Assembly: GCA_041659565.1 (NCBI GenBank)
Contig: JBAZXZ010000004.1
Coordinates: forward strand, 62,001-126,000
Direction: 5' to 3'
Length of the DNA stretch: 64,000 nt
DNA from: Altimarinus sp041659565
GTDB taxonomy: Bacteria > Patescibacteriota > Gracilibacteria > BD1-5 > UBA6164
Shown here piece by piece: positions 31,489 to 41,919 of this stretch. The notes beneath the pieces were generated by a model, which saw nothing but the letters and a program-made list of their open reading frames with translations, was not told where the DNA came from and made no database searches. The translations under genes were made by a program, and so were the position numbers. Numbering within the stretch: the stretch's first letter is position 1; the number at the start of each line of letters is the position of its first letter.

Positions 31489-31548
31489 CTATCACCATAA
31501 AGAAGTTTTCCACCAGATATTTTTTTTGATTTGTATTCAGTTTTTCAT
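31489..31548 (-). CDS. Trp leader peptide 2
   Basis: A 19-residue frame, MKNGIQIKKNIWWKTSLWG then TAG, using TGA as Gly at two positions. It has two adjacent TGG codons (31510-31515) and a third just before the end. It lies between attenuator 1 and attenuator 2. Stalling at the tandem Trp codons would leave the 31486-31495 segment free to form the antiterminator. Finishing translation would place the ribosome over that segment and allow termination. Confidence 0.85.
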
Positions 31549-31572
31549 ATTTTGAAAAATTTTAGAAAATAA

Positions 31573-31601
31573 AAAAGCTGTTAATTTTAATAACAGCTTT
31601 T
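31573..31601 (-). terminator. trp attenuator 1: terminator hairpin
   Basis: Stem AAAAGCTGTTA/TAACAGCTTTT with a 7-base loop and a T run on the minus strand. The left arm can alternatively pair with ATAACAGTTTT inside the leader peptide 1 coding region (an antiterminator with a one-base bulge). That region can also pair with ATAACTAAAA right after the tandem Trp codons. So 1:2, 2:3 and 3:4 alternatives all exist. Confidence 0.85.
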
Positions 31602-31624
31602 AATTTAGAATTTTTGTAAATTTT

Positions 31625-31702
31625 TTATACAACAAAAACATAACTAAAACTGTTATTTTTAGTTATTAGCCACCAAGTTGTTGTAAATAATATATTTTTC
31701 AT
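31625..31702 (-). CDS. trpL: Trp leader peptide 1
   Basis: A 25-residue frame, MKNILFTTTWWLITKNNSFS then YVFVV and TAA. It has two adjacent TGG codons at residues 10-11. It starts about 23 bases after the expected transcription start of a TTGACA/TATATT promoter and ends just before the attenuator 1 hairpin. These are the hallmarks of a trpL peptide whose translation rate senses charged tRNA-Trp. Confidence 0.88.
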   Translation of the reverse strand: MKNILFTTTWWLITKNNSFSYVFVV

Positions 31703-31731
31703 AAGTTTTTTTTGATTTACTATATATTTTA

Positions 31732-31759
31732 AATATAAGTTTTTTTATTATTTTGTCAA
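31732..31759 (-). promoter_or_regulatory. Promoter of the trp operon
   Basis: On the minus strand, TTGACA (31759-31754) and TATATT (31737-31732) are separated by 16 bases. This is a consensus-like -35/-10 pair, with leader peptide 1 starting about 30 bases downstream of the -10 box. The same hexamers and spacing occur at 51150-51177. Confidence 0.7.
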
Positions 31760-31872
31760 AATTATTTTTATTATTATTAATTTATATTAGCATATATTTG
31801 ATTTTTTTAAATTTATATAGTAGTATTTATATACAATAAATATTTAGTTTATATTATAATAAATTTAATAAA

Positions 31873-32421
31873 ATGGATTCTAAAAATACAAAAGGGAAAA
31901 AAATTGCTATAATGATTCCTGCAGAACTTCCTCTTTCTCCTAAGGTAAGAGAATTTGTAATTAGTTTTTTAAAACAAGAAGCTAAATTTTCAAATATATG
32001 GATAGGAAGATTAGCACTTATGGTAGATGAAATGGTAAATAATGCTATAGAGCATTGATCAAATTGATCTGAAGATAGTATAGATATTTCTATAATAACA
32101 ATGGAGGATAATAGTTTAAAAATTATCGTAGAAGATATGTGAAAAGATTGAAAAAAAATAAAGGCGAAAGATTTAGAAAAACAAATAAAGATAAATTTAG
32201 AAAATAAAAATAATTGAATAAAACTCAAAACTTGAATTAGAGGTAGATGATTATCTCATATAGTATCAGTTCTTAGTGATTCTTTTAATTATGTGGATAA
32301 TGAAAAATGATGATTAACTTGAATAATTTACAAAAAATTTAATTCAGAATGTGCTGATATAAAAGAAAGCAATGCTCCTATTGATGAAAATAAAATAAAA
32401 GTTCAAACAATTACACTATAA
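31873..32421 (+). CDS. RsbW-like anti-sigma / serine kinase ATPase
   Basis: A 182-residue GHKL ATPase of the anti-sigma factor kinase type. It has N-box MVDEMVNNAIEHGSNGSEDS, G1 IIVEDMGKDGKK and G2 GIRGRGLSHIVSVL, with no membrane or HisKA part. It is followed by a STAS antagonist gene (26-base gap) and a PP2C phosphatase gene (2-base gap), the standard content of a partner-switching module. It probably sequesters a sigma factor or other target and phosphorylates the STAS protein. Transcribed divergently from the trp operon. Confidence 0.88.
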
Positions 32422-32447
32422 AAATATTACCTAATAAAAATAAAAAA

Positions 32448-32774
32448 ATGAAAAAAATTTTTTACATAGAAATGGAGTGAGATTTAGATACTATTAGTAT
32501 AAAAGAGTATAATAAAAATATAGAAGAAATTATAAAATGAATTGAAAATCCATCAATACTACTTCTTGATTTTAAAAAAGTAACTTATATTAATTCTACA
32601 GCTATTTGACATATATCAGATTGGTATAACAAATTAGAAGAATTAGCTTCTGAAATAATTATATTATGAATAAATGATTTAATACTTGATACTATAAATT
32701 TAGTATGATTAGGAGAAAGGTTACAGTTTTTTGAATCACTTGATAAATTTAAAATAGAATATAAAAACAATTAA
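32448..32774 (+). CDS. STAS-domain anti-anti-sigma factor
   Basis: A 108-residue STAS domain: a beta-strand start (KKIFYIEMEGDLDTISIKE), the LLLDFKKVTYINSTAIGHIS core with the conserved Ser/Thr region that is phosphorylated in RsbV/SpoIIAA, and a LILDTINLVGLGERLQFFES C-terminal helix. It sits between the RsbW-like kinase and RsbU-like phosphatase genes and is the expected substrate of both. Confidence 0.9.
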
Positions 32775-32776
32775 GA

Positions 32777-34969
32777 ATGAAACTAAAATATAAATTACCA
32801 ATTTACTATATTATTATTTGAATAATATGTATATCATCATTTTGATATATAGCATATAATTCAAAAGATTTTATACTAAATTCTATTCAAATAAATTTTA
32901 ATGAAAGTGCTAAATCTATTTCTTATGATATAGATTTATTTCTTAATGAGAAAATCATAGATATAAAAACTCTTACAAAAAATAATACAATTATAAATAC
33001 AGTAGAAAAAAATACTGATTTACTACAAGAAGAGTTAAATAATTATATTTTGATTAATAATTCTTTTAATTATATAGAAATATCTAATGATTTATGAACG
33101 GTAATTTGAAGAAGTGATGTCGTACAAAGATGAAATACTAATAATTATTATATCGTAAAAGAAAAAGGAATATGACAAAATCAAGATATAAGCATTAATA
33201 AAGATGATAAATTTTTTGTTTCAGATATTAAATACAATGAATTTAAACAACCCTCAATTAATATAATTTTTTCAAATATACAAATATGAGATAAAAAATA
33301 TAATTTTGTTTGAAATTTAAAAACTGATTTTATAGATCAAATTGTAAAAAACAACTATATTTGAAATAAATCAAATTTTTCTATAGTTAATAATAAAGGA
33401 GAAACAAATTATAAAATTGATAATACAACAATCGTTTTAGGTGTAGAAGTAATTATTTGAGAAGAAAATTCAAATTGATCAGGCATTTATAGATGAAATT
33501 ATAGGAAAATAATAATTAAACAATCTAGTATTGAAGCATATGAAAATATAAATTATTTATGGCTTTTGTTTACCTGACTAATTTTATTTATAGTAGTTTC
33601 AATAATATTTTTAGTAATAGTTATATTTAAAAATTTTACTTCACCATTATCTAGATTATTAAAAACAGTTAAAGAAATATCTGAATGTGATACTATAGAA
33701 TGTAATTATTCAACAAGACTAGATATAGATAGAAATGATGAATTATGATTTTTAGCAACATCATTCAATAAAATGTTGTCCAATATTAAAACAAATAGTA
33801 AAATACTTAATGAATATAAATGACTTATTGATGAATCTTCTTTAGTTTCAAAATATTGAAAAGACTGAAAAATAACTTATGTTAATGATACATTTTGTGA
33901 AATATCAACTTACCCAAGAGATGAATTAATATGAAAAACAATGCAAATTGTTAAACATCCAGATACTACAGATAAAGTTTTTGAAGATGTATGGAATACT
34001 ATTAATATAAAAAAAATTTGGAAATGAACTATTAAATTTAAGAAAAAAACTTGAGAATCTTATTGGGCATCAATGATTGTTGCTCCAATATTGGATGTTG
34101 ATAATAATATTGTTGAGTTTATATCAATCTGACATGATATTACAGAGTTGGAACAGACAAAAGAAGAATTAAAATGATCATATGAAAAATTAAAAGATTC
34201 TACAACTCAATTAATTGAAAAAGAAAGAATTTGAAAAGAATTTGAATTAGCAGAACAAATTCAAAATGATTTTTTACCAAAGTTAAACGAGATAAATATA
34301 GATTGACTAGATATGCATTTTTGAATAAAATCAGCTACTGAAATCGGATGAGATTTATATGATGTAATTAATCAGAAATCAGATCCAAATAATGTGTTAT
34401 TTTATATTTGAGATGTTACTTGACATGGTTTAATTTCATGAATGATGATGGCTGTATGTAATACACTAGTTTACTGACTTGCAAATAGTTTTACTAATTT
34501 AGTAGAAATACTTACGATTCTTAATTCTACTCTATTTTATAAACTACCAGAAAAAGTGTTTATAACAATGCTTTTATTACAGTATAATAAAAAAGAATGA
34601 ACTTTCTCATATTTATGAGCATGACATGAAAAAATTCTTATTTACAGAAAAGAAATAGATATTGTTGAAGAAATAAAAAGTGGTTGAGATGCTATATGAA
34701 TGTTTAAAAGCACAAAAAGAGATCTTGAAATAAGTTCTATAAAACTAACACAGTGAGATATAATATTATTATATACTGACTGAATTACTGAAGCTAGAAA
34801 TAAGAAAGGTGATTTCTATTGACTTGAAAAATTAAAAGAAAGTTTCAAAGCAAATGCTCACAGAAAAACTGATGTTTTATATGAATCATTACAAAAAGAT
34901 CTTATTGATTATATAGATGATGCAGAAATAGTTGATGATATAACAATGTTCTTAATCAAAAAGAATTAA
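32777..34969 (+). CDS. Membrane-bound RsbU-like PP2C phosphatase with sensor, HAMP and PAS domains
   Basis: A 730-residue signalling protein. Membrane helices at about 9-27 and 254-278 enclose an extracytoplasmic Cache-like sensor domain. A HAMP segment (FTSPLSRLLKTVKEISE) follows, then a PAS domain at about 340-450 (KITYVNDTFCEISTYPRDEL, PILDVDNNIVEFISIGHDIT), a coiled coil, and a SpoIIE/RsbU phosphatase domain from about 490: EIGGDLYDVI, YIGDVTGHGLISGMMMA, LLYTDGITEARN and DDITMFLIKK, which carry the metal-binding Asp residues. It would dephosphorylate the STAS protein in response to an external signal. Confidence 0.93.
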
Positions 34970-35022
34970 TAATTTTTTTGACATTTTTAATATTTTTGAT
35001 AAGATGTTTTCGTATCACCACG

Positions 35023-35069
35023 AAAGAGGTTCCAAAAAGTGTCAGTGCTTTAGGACACCTCTTTTTTTT
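35023..35069 (+). terminator. Terminator after the RsbU-like gene
   Basis: Arms AAAGAGGT and ACCTCTTT, extended by partial pairing, with a run of eight T after the stem. It overlaps the 3' end of the convergent NYN-domain gene. Confidence 0.7.
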
Positions 35070-35577
35070 GTCTTTTTTTATAGTCATAATATGAGATTTT
35101 TTGTTTTATTTCTTTAACTCATAAGTTCATTCAGTATTGTTTTTTTATTTTATTGTAAAGAGATGAATATTTTCTACCTGGAAATAGGATTTTTTCCAAT
35201 AATCATTTTTGTATCAAATAATTTACAAGCTTTATATAATCTCAATCTCAGGTAACTAAAACTATTTTATCAAAATCCTTTTCATCAATAATTCTTTTCA
35301 TTATCTCGAAAACTATGTCTACATCTACATTTCATTTCTTTTTTCATTTTAATTCACTTGAATGTTCTCTAAAAACTACTATAAATCAAGCTTTTTGTAG
35401 CTTACTATATAAGTCTTGTTCTTCTTCTGATATAAATCAAATAAAATAATAAGCTTCTTCAATTTGAAACTTATCTTTTAGGTAGATTCTAAATTTCTTA
35501 TAATCAATTTTCCAGTTTTCAGCACTAGTTCCAAGATGGAGGTTTTGTCAGTCTATAAAGGCTATATTATTATTCAT
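35050..35577 (-). CDS. NYN-domain (LabA/DUF88-like) protein
   Basis: A 175-residue PIN-like fold nuclease. It has the N-terminal Asp motif AFIDGQNLHLG, VDVDIVFEIMKRI with the second acidic pair, and LVTGDGDYIKLVNYLIQKG with the third. These are the landmark positions of NYN proteins. It probably acts on RNA; substrate unknown. It lies 17 bases downstream of the prolyl-tRNA editing gene on the same strand. Confidence 0.88.
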
Positions 35578-35594
35578 GATAATTTAGTTAAAAT

Positions 35595-36068
35595 TTATAA
35601 ATCCCCATAAACAAACTCAAATCACAAGTTTTTTAAAAACCTTTCTACATCATCCATTTGTAAAACTACTGTGTTGTCATTTTGTAAAGGGTGGAACCCT
35701 ATCAAAGCTCATTTTAAGTTCTTTTCAAAGACTACTTTTATGTCCTTATCTTTATTATTGATTAATGCAAAAGGACTTACACTTCATGGTTTTAGACATA
35801 TTTTTTCCATCATAAGTTCTTCTTCTAGAAAACTCATTTTAGAATCATCAAAGATTTCTCTTATCTTGTTTGTTTCAAGTTTTTTGTCTTCTCATAATAC
35901 AACCATATAAAAGTTTGTTCACTTTTTATTTCTAATTAGTAAGCTTTTTACTCTTTGTCAGGGGATATCTATTCATTTACAATCCAAAACAGAATGAACA
36001 GGTTGGTGTTCATAATTTGTATAGTTTATATTTAAATCATCGAGTATTTCAAAAACTTTGTGTTTCAT
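35595..36068 (-). CDS. YbaK/ProXp-type aminoacyl-tRNA deacylase
   Basis: A 157-residue protein of the YbaK/EbsC/ProX family. It starts MKHKVFEILDDLNINYTNYE followed by HQPVHSVLDC, then VKSLLIRNKKGTNFYMVVL with the catalytic Lys region, a LKPGSVSPFALIN loop and GFHPLQNDNTVVLQMDDVERF. The family hydrolyses mischarged tRNA-Pro (for example Ala-tRNA-Pro) or Cys-tRNA-Pro. Its presence next to a bacterial-type ProRS with its own editing domain (60033) means it is additional proofreading. Confidence 0.88.
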
Positions 36069-36078
36069 AATAAATTTT

Positions 36079-37005
36079 CTATATATTATTAAGTTCATTC
36101 TCTATTTCATTCCAACTTTTTATAACTTCTGGAATTTTAGTTTTTATTTTATCTATTTTATTTTTAAAATTATCAGTATTTATACTCATTTCTTCTTCTA
36201 ATTTTTCAAGAACAATCTTATTTTTTATAATTTTTGCCCAAAATTTATTATCTTTTTCTGTTGCTATTTTTAATAATTTAAACTTTTTAACCCAAATATT
36301 TTCTAATATCAACATATTAGCAAAAGAATCAAAATTTATTGTTATTAAAGTTTCTAATTGAGAATTTGGAAAAGGAAATTTATAACATATTTGTCATTCC
36401 ATATTTGCATTTGAGAAAGGTTTTTCATTTTCGAAAAATGTTAAATCTTTTATTTCATATAGTCATTTTGATAGATCTAACATCATAATTAAACAAAATT
36501 TATTATGATTTGCTACAGAACTAAATAAACTTTCTACATTTCATCTTTTTATTGTAAAAACATCTTTATTAGCTGTTTTTAATTCAAGTAAAAATTTGTT
36601 TCAATTTTTTAAAATTATTTCTATGTCTGGATCTGTAGATTTTTCTCAATCAATACTAATTTTTTTCTTTTCATTATCATAAACAAAATCATGCGATTTA
36701 TCTTTTCAAAACAATAAAACTGACGAAATTAATTTATTTTTTTCAAGAACTTTTATAATTAATTCTTCACAAAACCATCAATAAATTATATTTCTTCAAT
36801 ATGCTATTTTATCTCTTCACATTGCACTAGGAGAATCATATCATTTATCTTTATGCCTTATAAAAATTTGATATTTATTTCTATAGTCATTATTAATTTT
36901 TTTATAATTTTCATTTCAAATTAAATTTGAAAATAAATTTTCATACTTAATTGATACTTCTTCAAAATCCATATCTCTTAATGATTTTTCTTTTATACTT
37001 ACCAT
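36079..37005 (-). CDS. Putative type II restriction endonuclease
   Basis: A 308-residue protein, 2 bases downstream of a cytosine-5 DNA methyltransferase gene. Its PD-(D/E)xK-like core is DPDIEIILKNGNKFLLELKT (around residues 135-155), which carries an acidic residue and the ExK pair, followed by FTIKRGNVESLFSSVANHNKF. The last 90 residues are charged helices. No target sequence can be inferred. The pairing and the motif make a restriction enzyme likely; the family itself is not one I recognise. Confidence 0.78.
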
Positions 37006-37007
37006 AA

Positions 37008-38156
37008 CTATGTATTAATAAATAATTTTTCTTGTTTCATAATTGATTTATTATTTTCAGAAACAAGTTTTAATTTTGATTTATTTCTTAAATAATTTGG
37101 AGTAATTTGTTTTTTGGGCATTTTTTTTACTATTTCTTTTATCATTTTTGGCGGAACTCATTCTCAAATAACTTGTCTTATAAAATTATCACTAGCAAAA
37201 TTTGGAAAATCTATATTTTCAGGTAATCAAGTCAATATACATATTTCTTTTATACTTAAAACTCTCGCATCACTATAAGTTCAATCTTGTAATATTATTC
37301 AAGGATGAACATTATTTTGACTAGATATTGCTCAATTAGACATTGTTATTGTAGGACAAGGTTTATCCCATTCAATTCTTTTATAAGTTGTAGAAAATCA
37401 CTTTATTCTATCTCAATTTTCCTTTTGTGGGAAAAACTTTTCATTTTCAAATGCAGTTTTTCAAGTCGGAGTATGTTTCATCCATAAAATATGGTTTGAA
37501 TTATGTTTTTTTGCATAATGATATTTTATATTTGAATTTTCAGAACTTTCTAAACTAGGTAAATCTCATATAGAATCTCTAACTGAAATTTTATTTTGTT
37601 TTTTAGGAAAATCCCATTTTCAAATTCATATTTTTGTAATTAATGTAATTGCTCTTTTTCTAACTTGCGGAGTTCAATAATCACTAGCATCTAATATTCA
37701 CATATTTAATTCATATTTTTCACCTAATTCATTAATTAAATAATCTCTGATTTTTATTTTTTTTCAGTTAATTATTACATTAGTATCAAAAAAAGATGGA
37801 ACATTTTCTATTATTGCATAATTAGGTTCTAAATCTTTTATAAAATCTATAGCTTTTATAATTAAGTTATTTCTTGGATCATCTTCTTGCATCTTTCATG
37901 CAATACTCATCCCTTGACAAGGAGGAGTAGCTATAACAAATTCACAATTATTTTTAAATGATTTTTCTAAAACCTCATTATAAATATTATTATTTGTTAT
38001 ATCTCAACAAATAATATCACAATCAGTATAAAAATGCTTATATAAACCACATCTTTTATCTATTAATTCATTAGCAACAATTATATCAATTCCTAAATCT
38101 TTTAGATAAAATTCAGCTATTCATACATTTGCAAATAAAGAAACTCATTTAATCAT
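37008..38156 (-). CDS. DNA (cytosine-5-)-methyltransferase
   Basis: A 382-residue m5C methyltransferase. Motifs in order: an SAM-binding N-terminus (MIKGVSLFANVGIAEFYLKD), GDITNNN, the catalytic PPCQGMS with its Cys, AIIENVP, the QVRKR motif VIII, a variable target-recognition region (residues 215-320) and a C-terminal segment resembling motif X (NFIRQVIGEGVPPKMIKEI). All key motifs are intact. It modifies the target of the adjacent restriction gene. Confidence 0.93.
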
Positions 38157-38232
38157 TTTTATTTAATTAAAATCTATATATACCCAGTATATATTTTTTA
38201 TACAAAAGTAAAGTTTTTTATGGTAAAAAAAA

Positions 38233-39495
38233 TTAGATTTTCTGCTTTCCTCACATAAAAGGTTTTAAAACTTCTGGAATCATTACATCTCCATCTACTG
38301 TTTGATAATTTTCTATAATTGCAATTAGACATCTACTTAGTGCTATAACTGTACCATTTAGAGTGTGAACATATTGAGGTTTTCAGTTTTCATCTCTGTA
38401 TCTAATACCAAGTCTTCTTGATTGATATTCTCATACATTACTACAACTTGTTACTTCTCTGTATTTTTCTTGTCCAGGCATCCAAGCTTCTAGATCATAT
38501 TTTTTCATTGCTGGATTTCCAAGGTCTCAACTACAGATATTTAATTTTTGATAAGGAATTCAAAGTCCTTGCCAAATATCTTCTTCTATTTTTGTCATTT
38601 CATCGTGTAGTTTTTTACTATCTTCCGGGCGACAAAAACAAACCATTTCAACTTTATCAAATTGATGTCCTCTCAAGATTCATTTCATATCTTTTCCGGC
38701 TGATCAAGCTTCTTTTCTAAAACAAGAAGAGTATCATACATATTTGATTGGATTAGTTAAGTCTTCAATAATCTCTCAAGCATGATATGATGTTACAGGA
38801 ACTTCAGCAGTTCAAACTAGATACAACTCATCATCTCCAGGATTAACTTTATAAACTCAGTCTTCTCAAGCTGGTAAAAATCAAGTACCAAACATAGCAG
38901 GTTCTCTAACTAGTACAGGTGGTAAAACTGGCATAAATCATCTACTTGCTAAAACTGAAATAGCATAATTAACAATAGCAAATTGTAAAAACACTAAATC
39001 TCATTTTAGATACCAAAACCTTGCTCAGCTTATTTCTGCTCATTTCTCTGTGTCTATCCATCATTTTTGTTCTCAGATCTCATAATGAGTTTTTGGTTTG
39101 AAATCAAATTTTGTAGGTGTAGAAAATGTACTTTCAACTGTATTCCCACTATCATCTGGTCAGATTGCAGCAGTTTCATCAAGAAAATTTGGAAGTCTCC
39201 AAAGTATTGCATTATATTCTATTTCAAGTGATTTAATATTTTCAGTTATTGATTTTTCTTTTTCTCATAAATTTTTCATTTCTGATAATTTCGATTCTTT
39301 TTCCTCTTTTGATAATGTTGGTATTAATTTTGAAAATATATTTTTCTTGTTTTTGATTTCATCAAGATTTTGATTCAATGTAATTAAGTGTTTATCCATT
39401 TCCAAAAAAGCATCTAAATCAACTTTTAGATTTCTTTTTTTTATGTTATCCTTCATAAGTTCAGGATTTTGTCTAACTAGCTTCAAGTCTACCAT
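38233..39495 (-). CDS. serS: Seryl-tRNA synthetase
   Basis: Charges tRNA-Ser. 420 residues, typical length. The N-terminal coiled-coil arm starts MVDLKLVRQNPELMKDNIKK. Class II motifs: LPPVLVREPAMFGTGFLPAG (motif 1 area), SSCFRKEAGSAGKDMKGILR (motif 2), QFDKVEM and LNGTVIALSRCLIAIIENYQ (motif 3). It lies alone on the minus strand, 76 bases upstream of the methyltransferase gene. Confidence 0.96.
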
Positions 39496-39666
39496 ATAAA
39501 AAAATTATCAAAATAAAAAATAAGAGGTAATCTTTAGTTTAATTGAAAAAAACAAAAATTCAAGTTTTTGAAAATAAAAATCTACATTGATTTGAAAAGA
39601 CTTATTTATTGTTTATAATAAGATAAAGGTACATTAGTAAATAAAAATTATTTCTAAAACAATAAA

Positions 39667-41301
39667 ATGAAAAAATATATAAAAATAGAAGAAATAAAAC
39701 TAAGTTTGAACGAAAATGAGAATTTACTTAGTGAGAAAATAGTAATAGTCTTGGGGATAAAAAAAGAAGATTTACTTGATTATAAAATTCTAAAAAAGGC
39801 TATTGATTCGAGAAATAAGAGAAATATACTTTTTGTTTATTCTGTTTGAGTTAACATAAAAGATGAGGAAAAATATTTTCAAGATTTAGATAAATTAAGT
39901 GAACAAATAAAAAGTAATATCAAAAAACATAAAATAAGAATCGAAGAAGAATTTGTTTATGAAATCAAAAAAGTTAGTAATAAACCAAAAAATCCACCAA
40001 TAATTATAGGAAGTTGACCTGCTTGATTATTCTGTGCTTTAGTTTTGGCAGAAGCTTGAATGAATCCTATAATAGTAGAGAGATGAAAAAAAGTAGATGA
40101 GAGAATTAAAGATGTAGAATTGTTTTCTAGTACTTGATTACTCAACAATAACTCAAATATCCAATTTGGGGAATGATGAGCTGGAACATTTTCAGATGGG
40201 AAACTCTATACTCTCGTAAATGATAGGAGGAGTAAATATATATTTGAAGAATTTGTAAAAGCCGGAGCTCCTCCAGAGATAATTTACGATGCTAAACCAC
40301 ATATAGGAACTGATAAACTTAGAGTGCTTGTAAAAAATCTGAGAAATAAAATAATCTCACTTTGATGAACTTTTAGGTTTGAAACTTGTTTGACTGATAT
40401 AGAAATAGTAGAAAATGAAATTAAATCAATTACTTTAAATAATCAAGAAAAGTTGGAAACTTCAGAATTAGTTTTGGCTATATGACACTCTGCTCGTGAT
40501 ACTTTAGAAATGCTTTACAATAGATGAGTAGAGATGAAAGCCAAACCTTTTGCTATGTGAGTCAGGATAGAACACGATGCAAATTTAATAAATAAATCAC
40601 AGTATGGAGAATATTATAACAATAAAAAACTTTGAACAGCTAGATATAAATTGGTAACTCATAACGAAAAAGAAAGGTCAGTTTACACTTTTTGTATGTG
40701 TCCAGGTGGTTTTGTAGTTCCAGCTTCAAGCGAGGAAAATAGACTTTGTATAAATGGGATGAGTGAATATGCTCAAGATAGTGGAATATCAAATAGTGCA
40801 TTGCTTATTCCTGTTAATCCTGTAGATTTTTGATCAACACATCCTTTAGCTTGAATAGAATTTCAAAGATTTTGGGAAGAAAAAGCATTTATTCAAGGGG
40901 GAAGTGATTATAAAGCACCTGCACAATTAGTAGGAGATTTCTTAGCTAAAAGACCTTCAAAAAGTATATGAAAAATAGTTTCAACTTATAAACCATGAAT
41001 AAAACTTACTTCTCTTGATGAATGTCTTCCAGAATTTATAACAAAAGCTCTCAGAATTGCATTACCAGAACTTGATAAAAAAATCAGATGATTTGCAAGT
41101 AATGATGCTATACTTACAGCTATAGAAGCTAGAAGTTCTTCAGTGGTTAGGTTTACTAGAGATGATAATTGTGAGTCAAATATAGCTTGAATTTATCCTG
41201 CTTGAGAGTGAGCTTGATATGCTGGTTGAATTACTTCTTCAGCAATTGATGGGTTAAGAGTTGGGGAGAGTTTAATAGCTAAATATTCTAGTATAAATTA
41301 A
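39667..41301 (+). CDS. FAD-dependent dehydrogenase (COG2509-like)
   Basis: A 544-residue flavoprotein. After about 100 N-terminal residues it has the dinucleotide fold PPIIIGSGPAGLFCALVLAE, then IIVERGKKVDERIKDVE, NIQFGEGGAGTFSDGKLYTL, LVLAIGHSARDT, MGVRIEH, CPGGFVVPASSEE and IYPAGEGAGYAGGITSSAID near the FAD end. This pattern and length fit the uncharacterised COG2509 family (YtfP-like). Its substrate is unknown. Confidence 0.92.
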
Positions 41302-41361
41302 TTTTATTGACTAAAAGATATATAACAATAAACTAAAATTTAATTTTTAAATAATAAAACT

Positions 41362-41916
41362 ATGATATACATAATTCCAACTGATACTTGTTATTGAATA
41401 GCATGTTCATTAGATGATATAAAAAATTATGATAAAATATATAAGATAAAAAAAAGAAGTTTTTGAAAACCTCTAGCTATTATGGTTTTGGATTTTAACT
41501 GGTTAAAAACAAATACTACTTTGAATGATAAGCAAATAGAGTTTTTAAAAAATTATAGTAAACCTTTTACGGTGCTTACAAATTCAGTTCCTATATCTCT
41601 ATGGTTAAATTATGAATCAGAAAACTGAGAATGATTTCAAAATAGAGATATGTACCAAAAAATTGCATTCAGAATTGCTCATAATAATGCACAAAAGAAA
41701 TTAATAAAAGAAGTTTGACCTATATTTTTAACAAGTGCAAATACTTCCTGAGAAAAAGAAATTTACAAAAAAGAAGAAATAAAAGAAGCTTTTAGTTATT
41801 ATATTGAGAAAAAAATAGTAGAGATATTACCATGAGAAGTGGGCAACAACAAGGCATCAGATATATTTGAGTTTTCTTGAGATGGACTTTGAATTAGATA
41901 TTTGAGGAAGAATTAA
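41362..41916 (+). CDS. Sua5/YciO/YrdC-family protein (threonylcarbamoyl-AMP synthase-like)
   Basis: A 184-residue protein with the YrdC fold: IIPTDTCYGIACSLDD, KIKKRSFGKPLAIMVLD, a FTVLTNSVPISL segment and PIFLTSANTSGEKE. Family members make threonylcarbamoyl-AMP for the t6A37 modification of tRNAs; this short form may be TsaC itself or YciO. The gene follows the FAD dehydrogenase gene by 60 bases and is convergent with the AI-2E transporter gene, 3 bases apart. Confidence 0.85.
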
Positions 41917-41919
41917 AAC

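Noticed and set aside
31854..32228. A 124-residue minus-strand frame
   Set aside because: It is antisense to the RsbW-like gene whose N, G1 and G2 boxes are clear.
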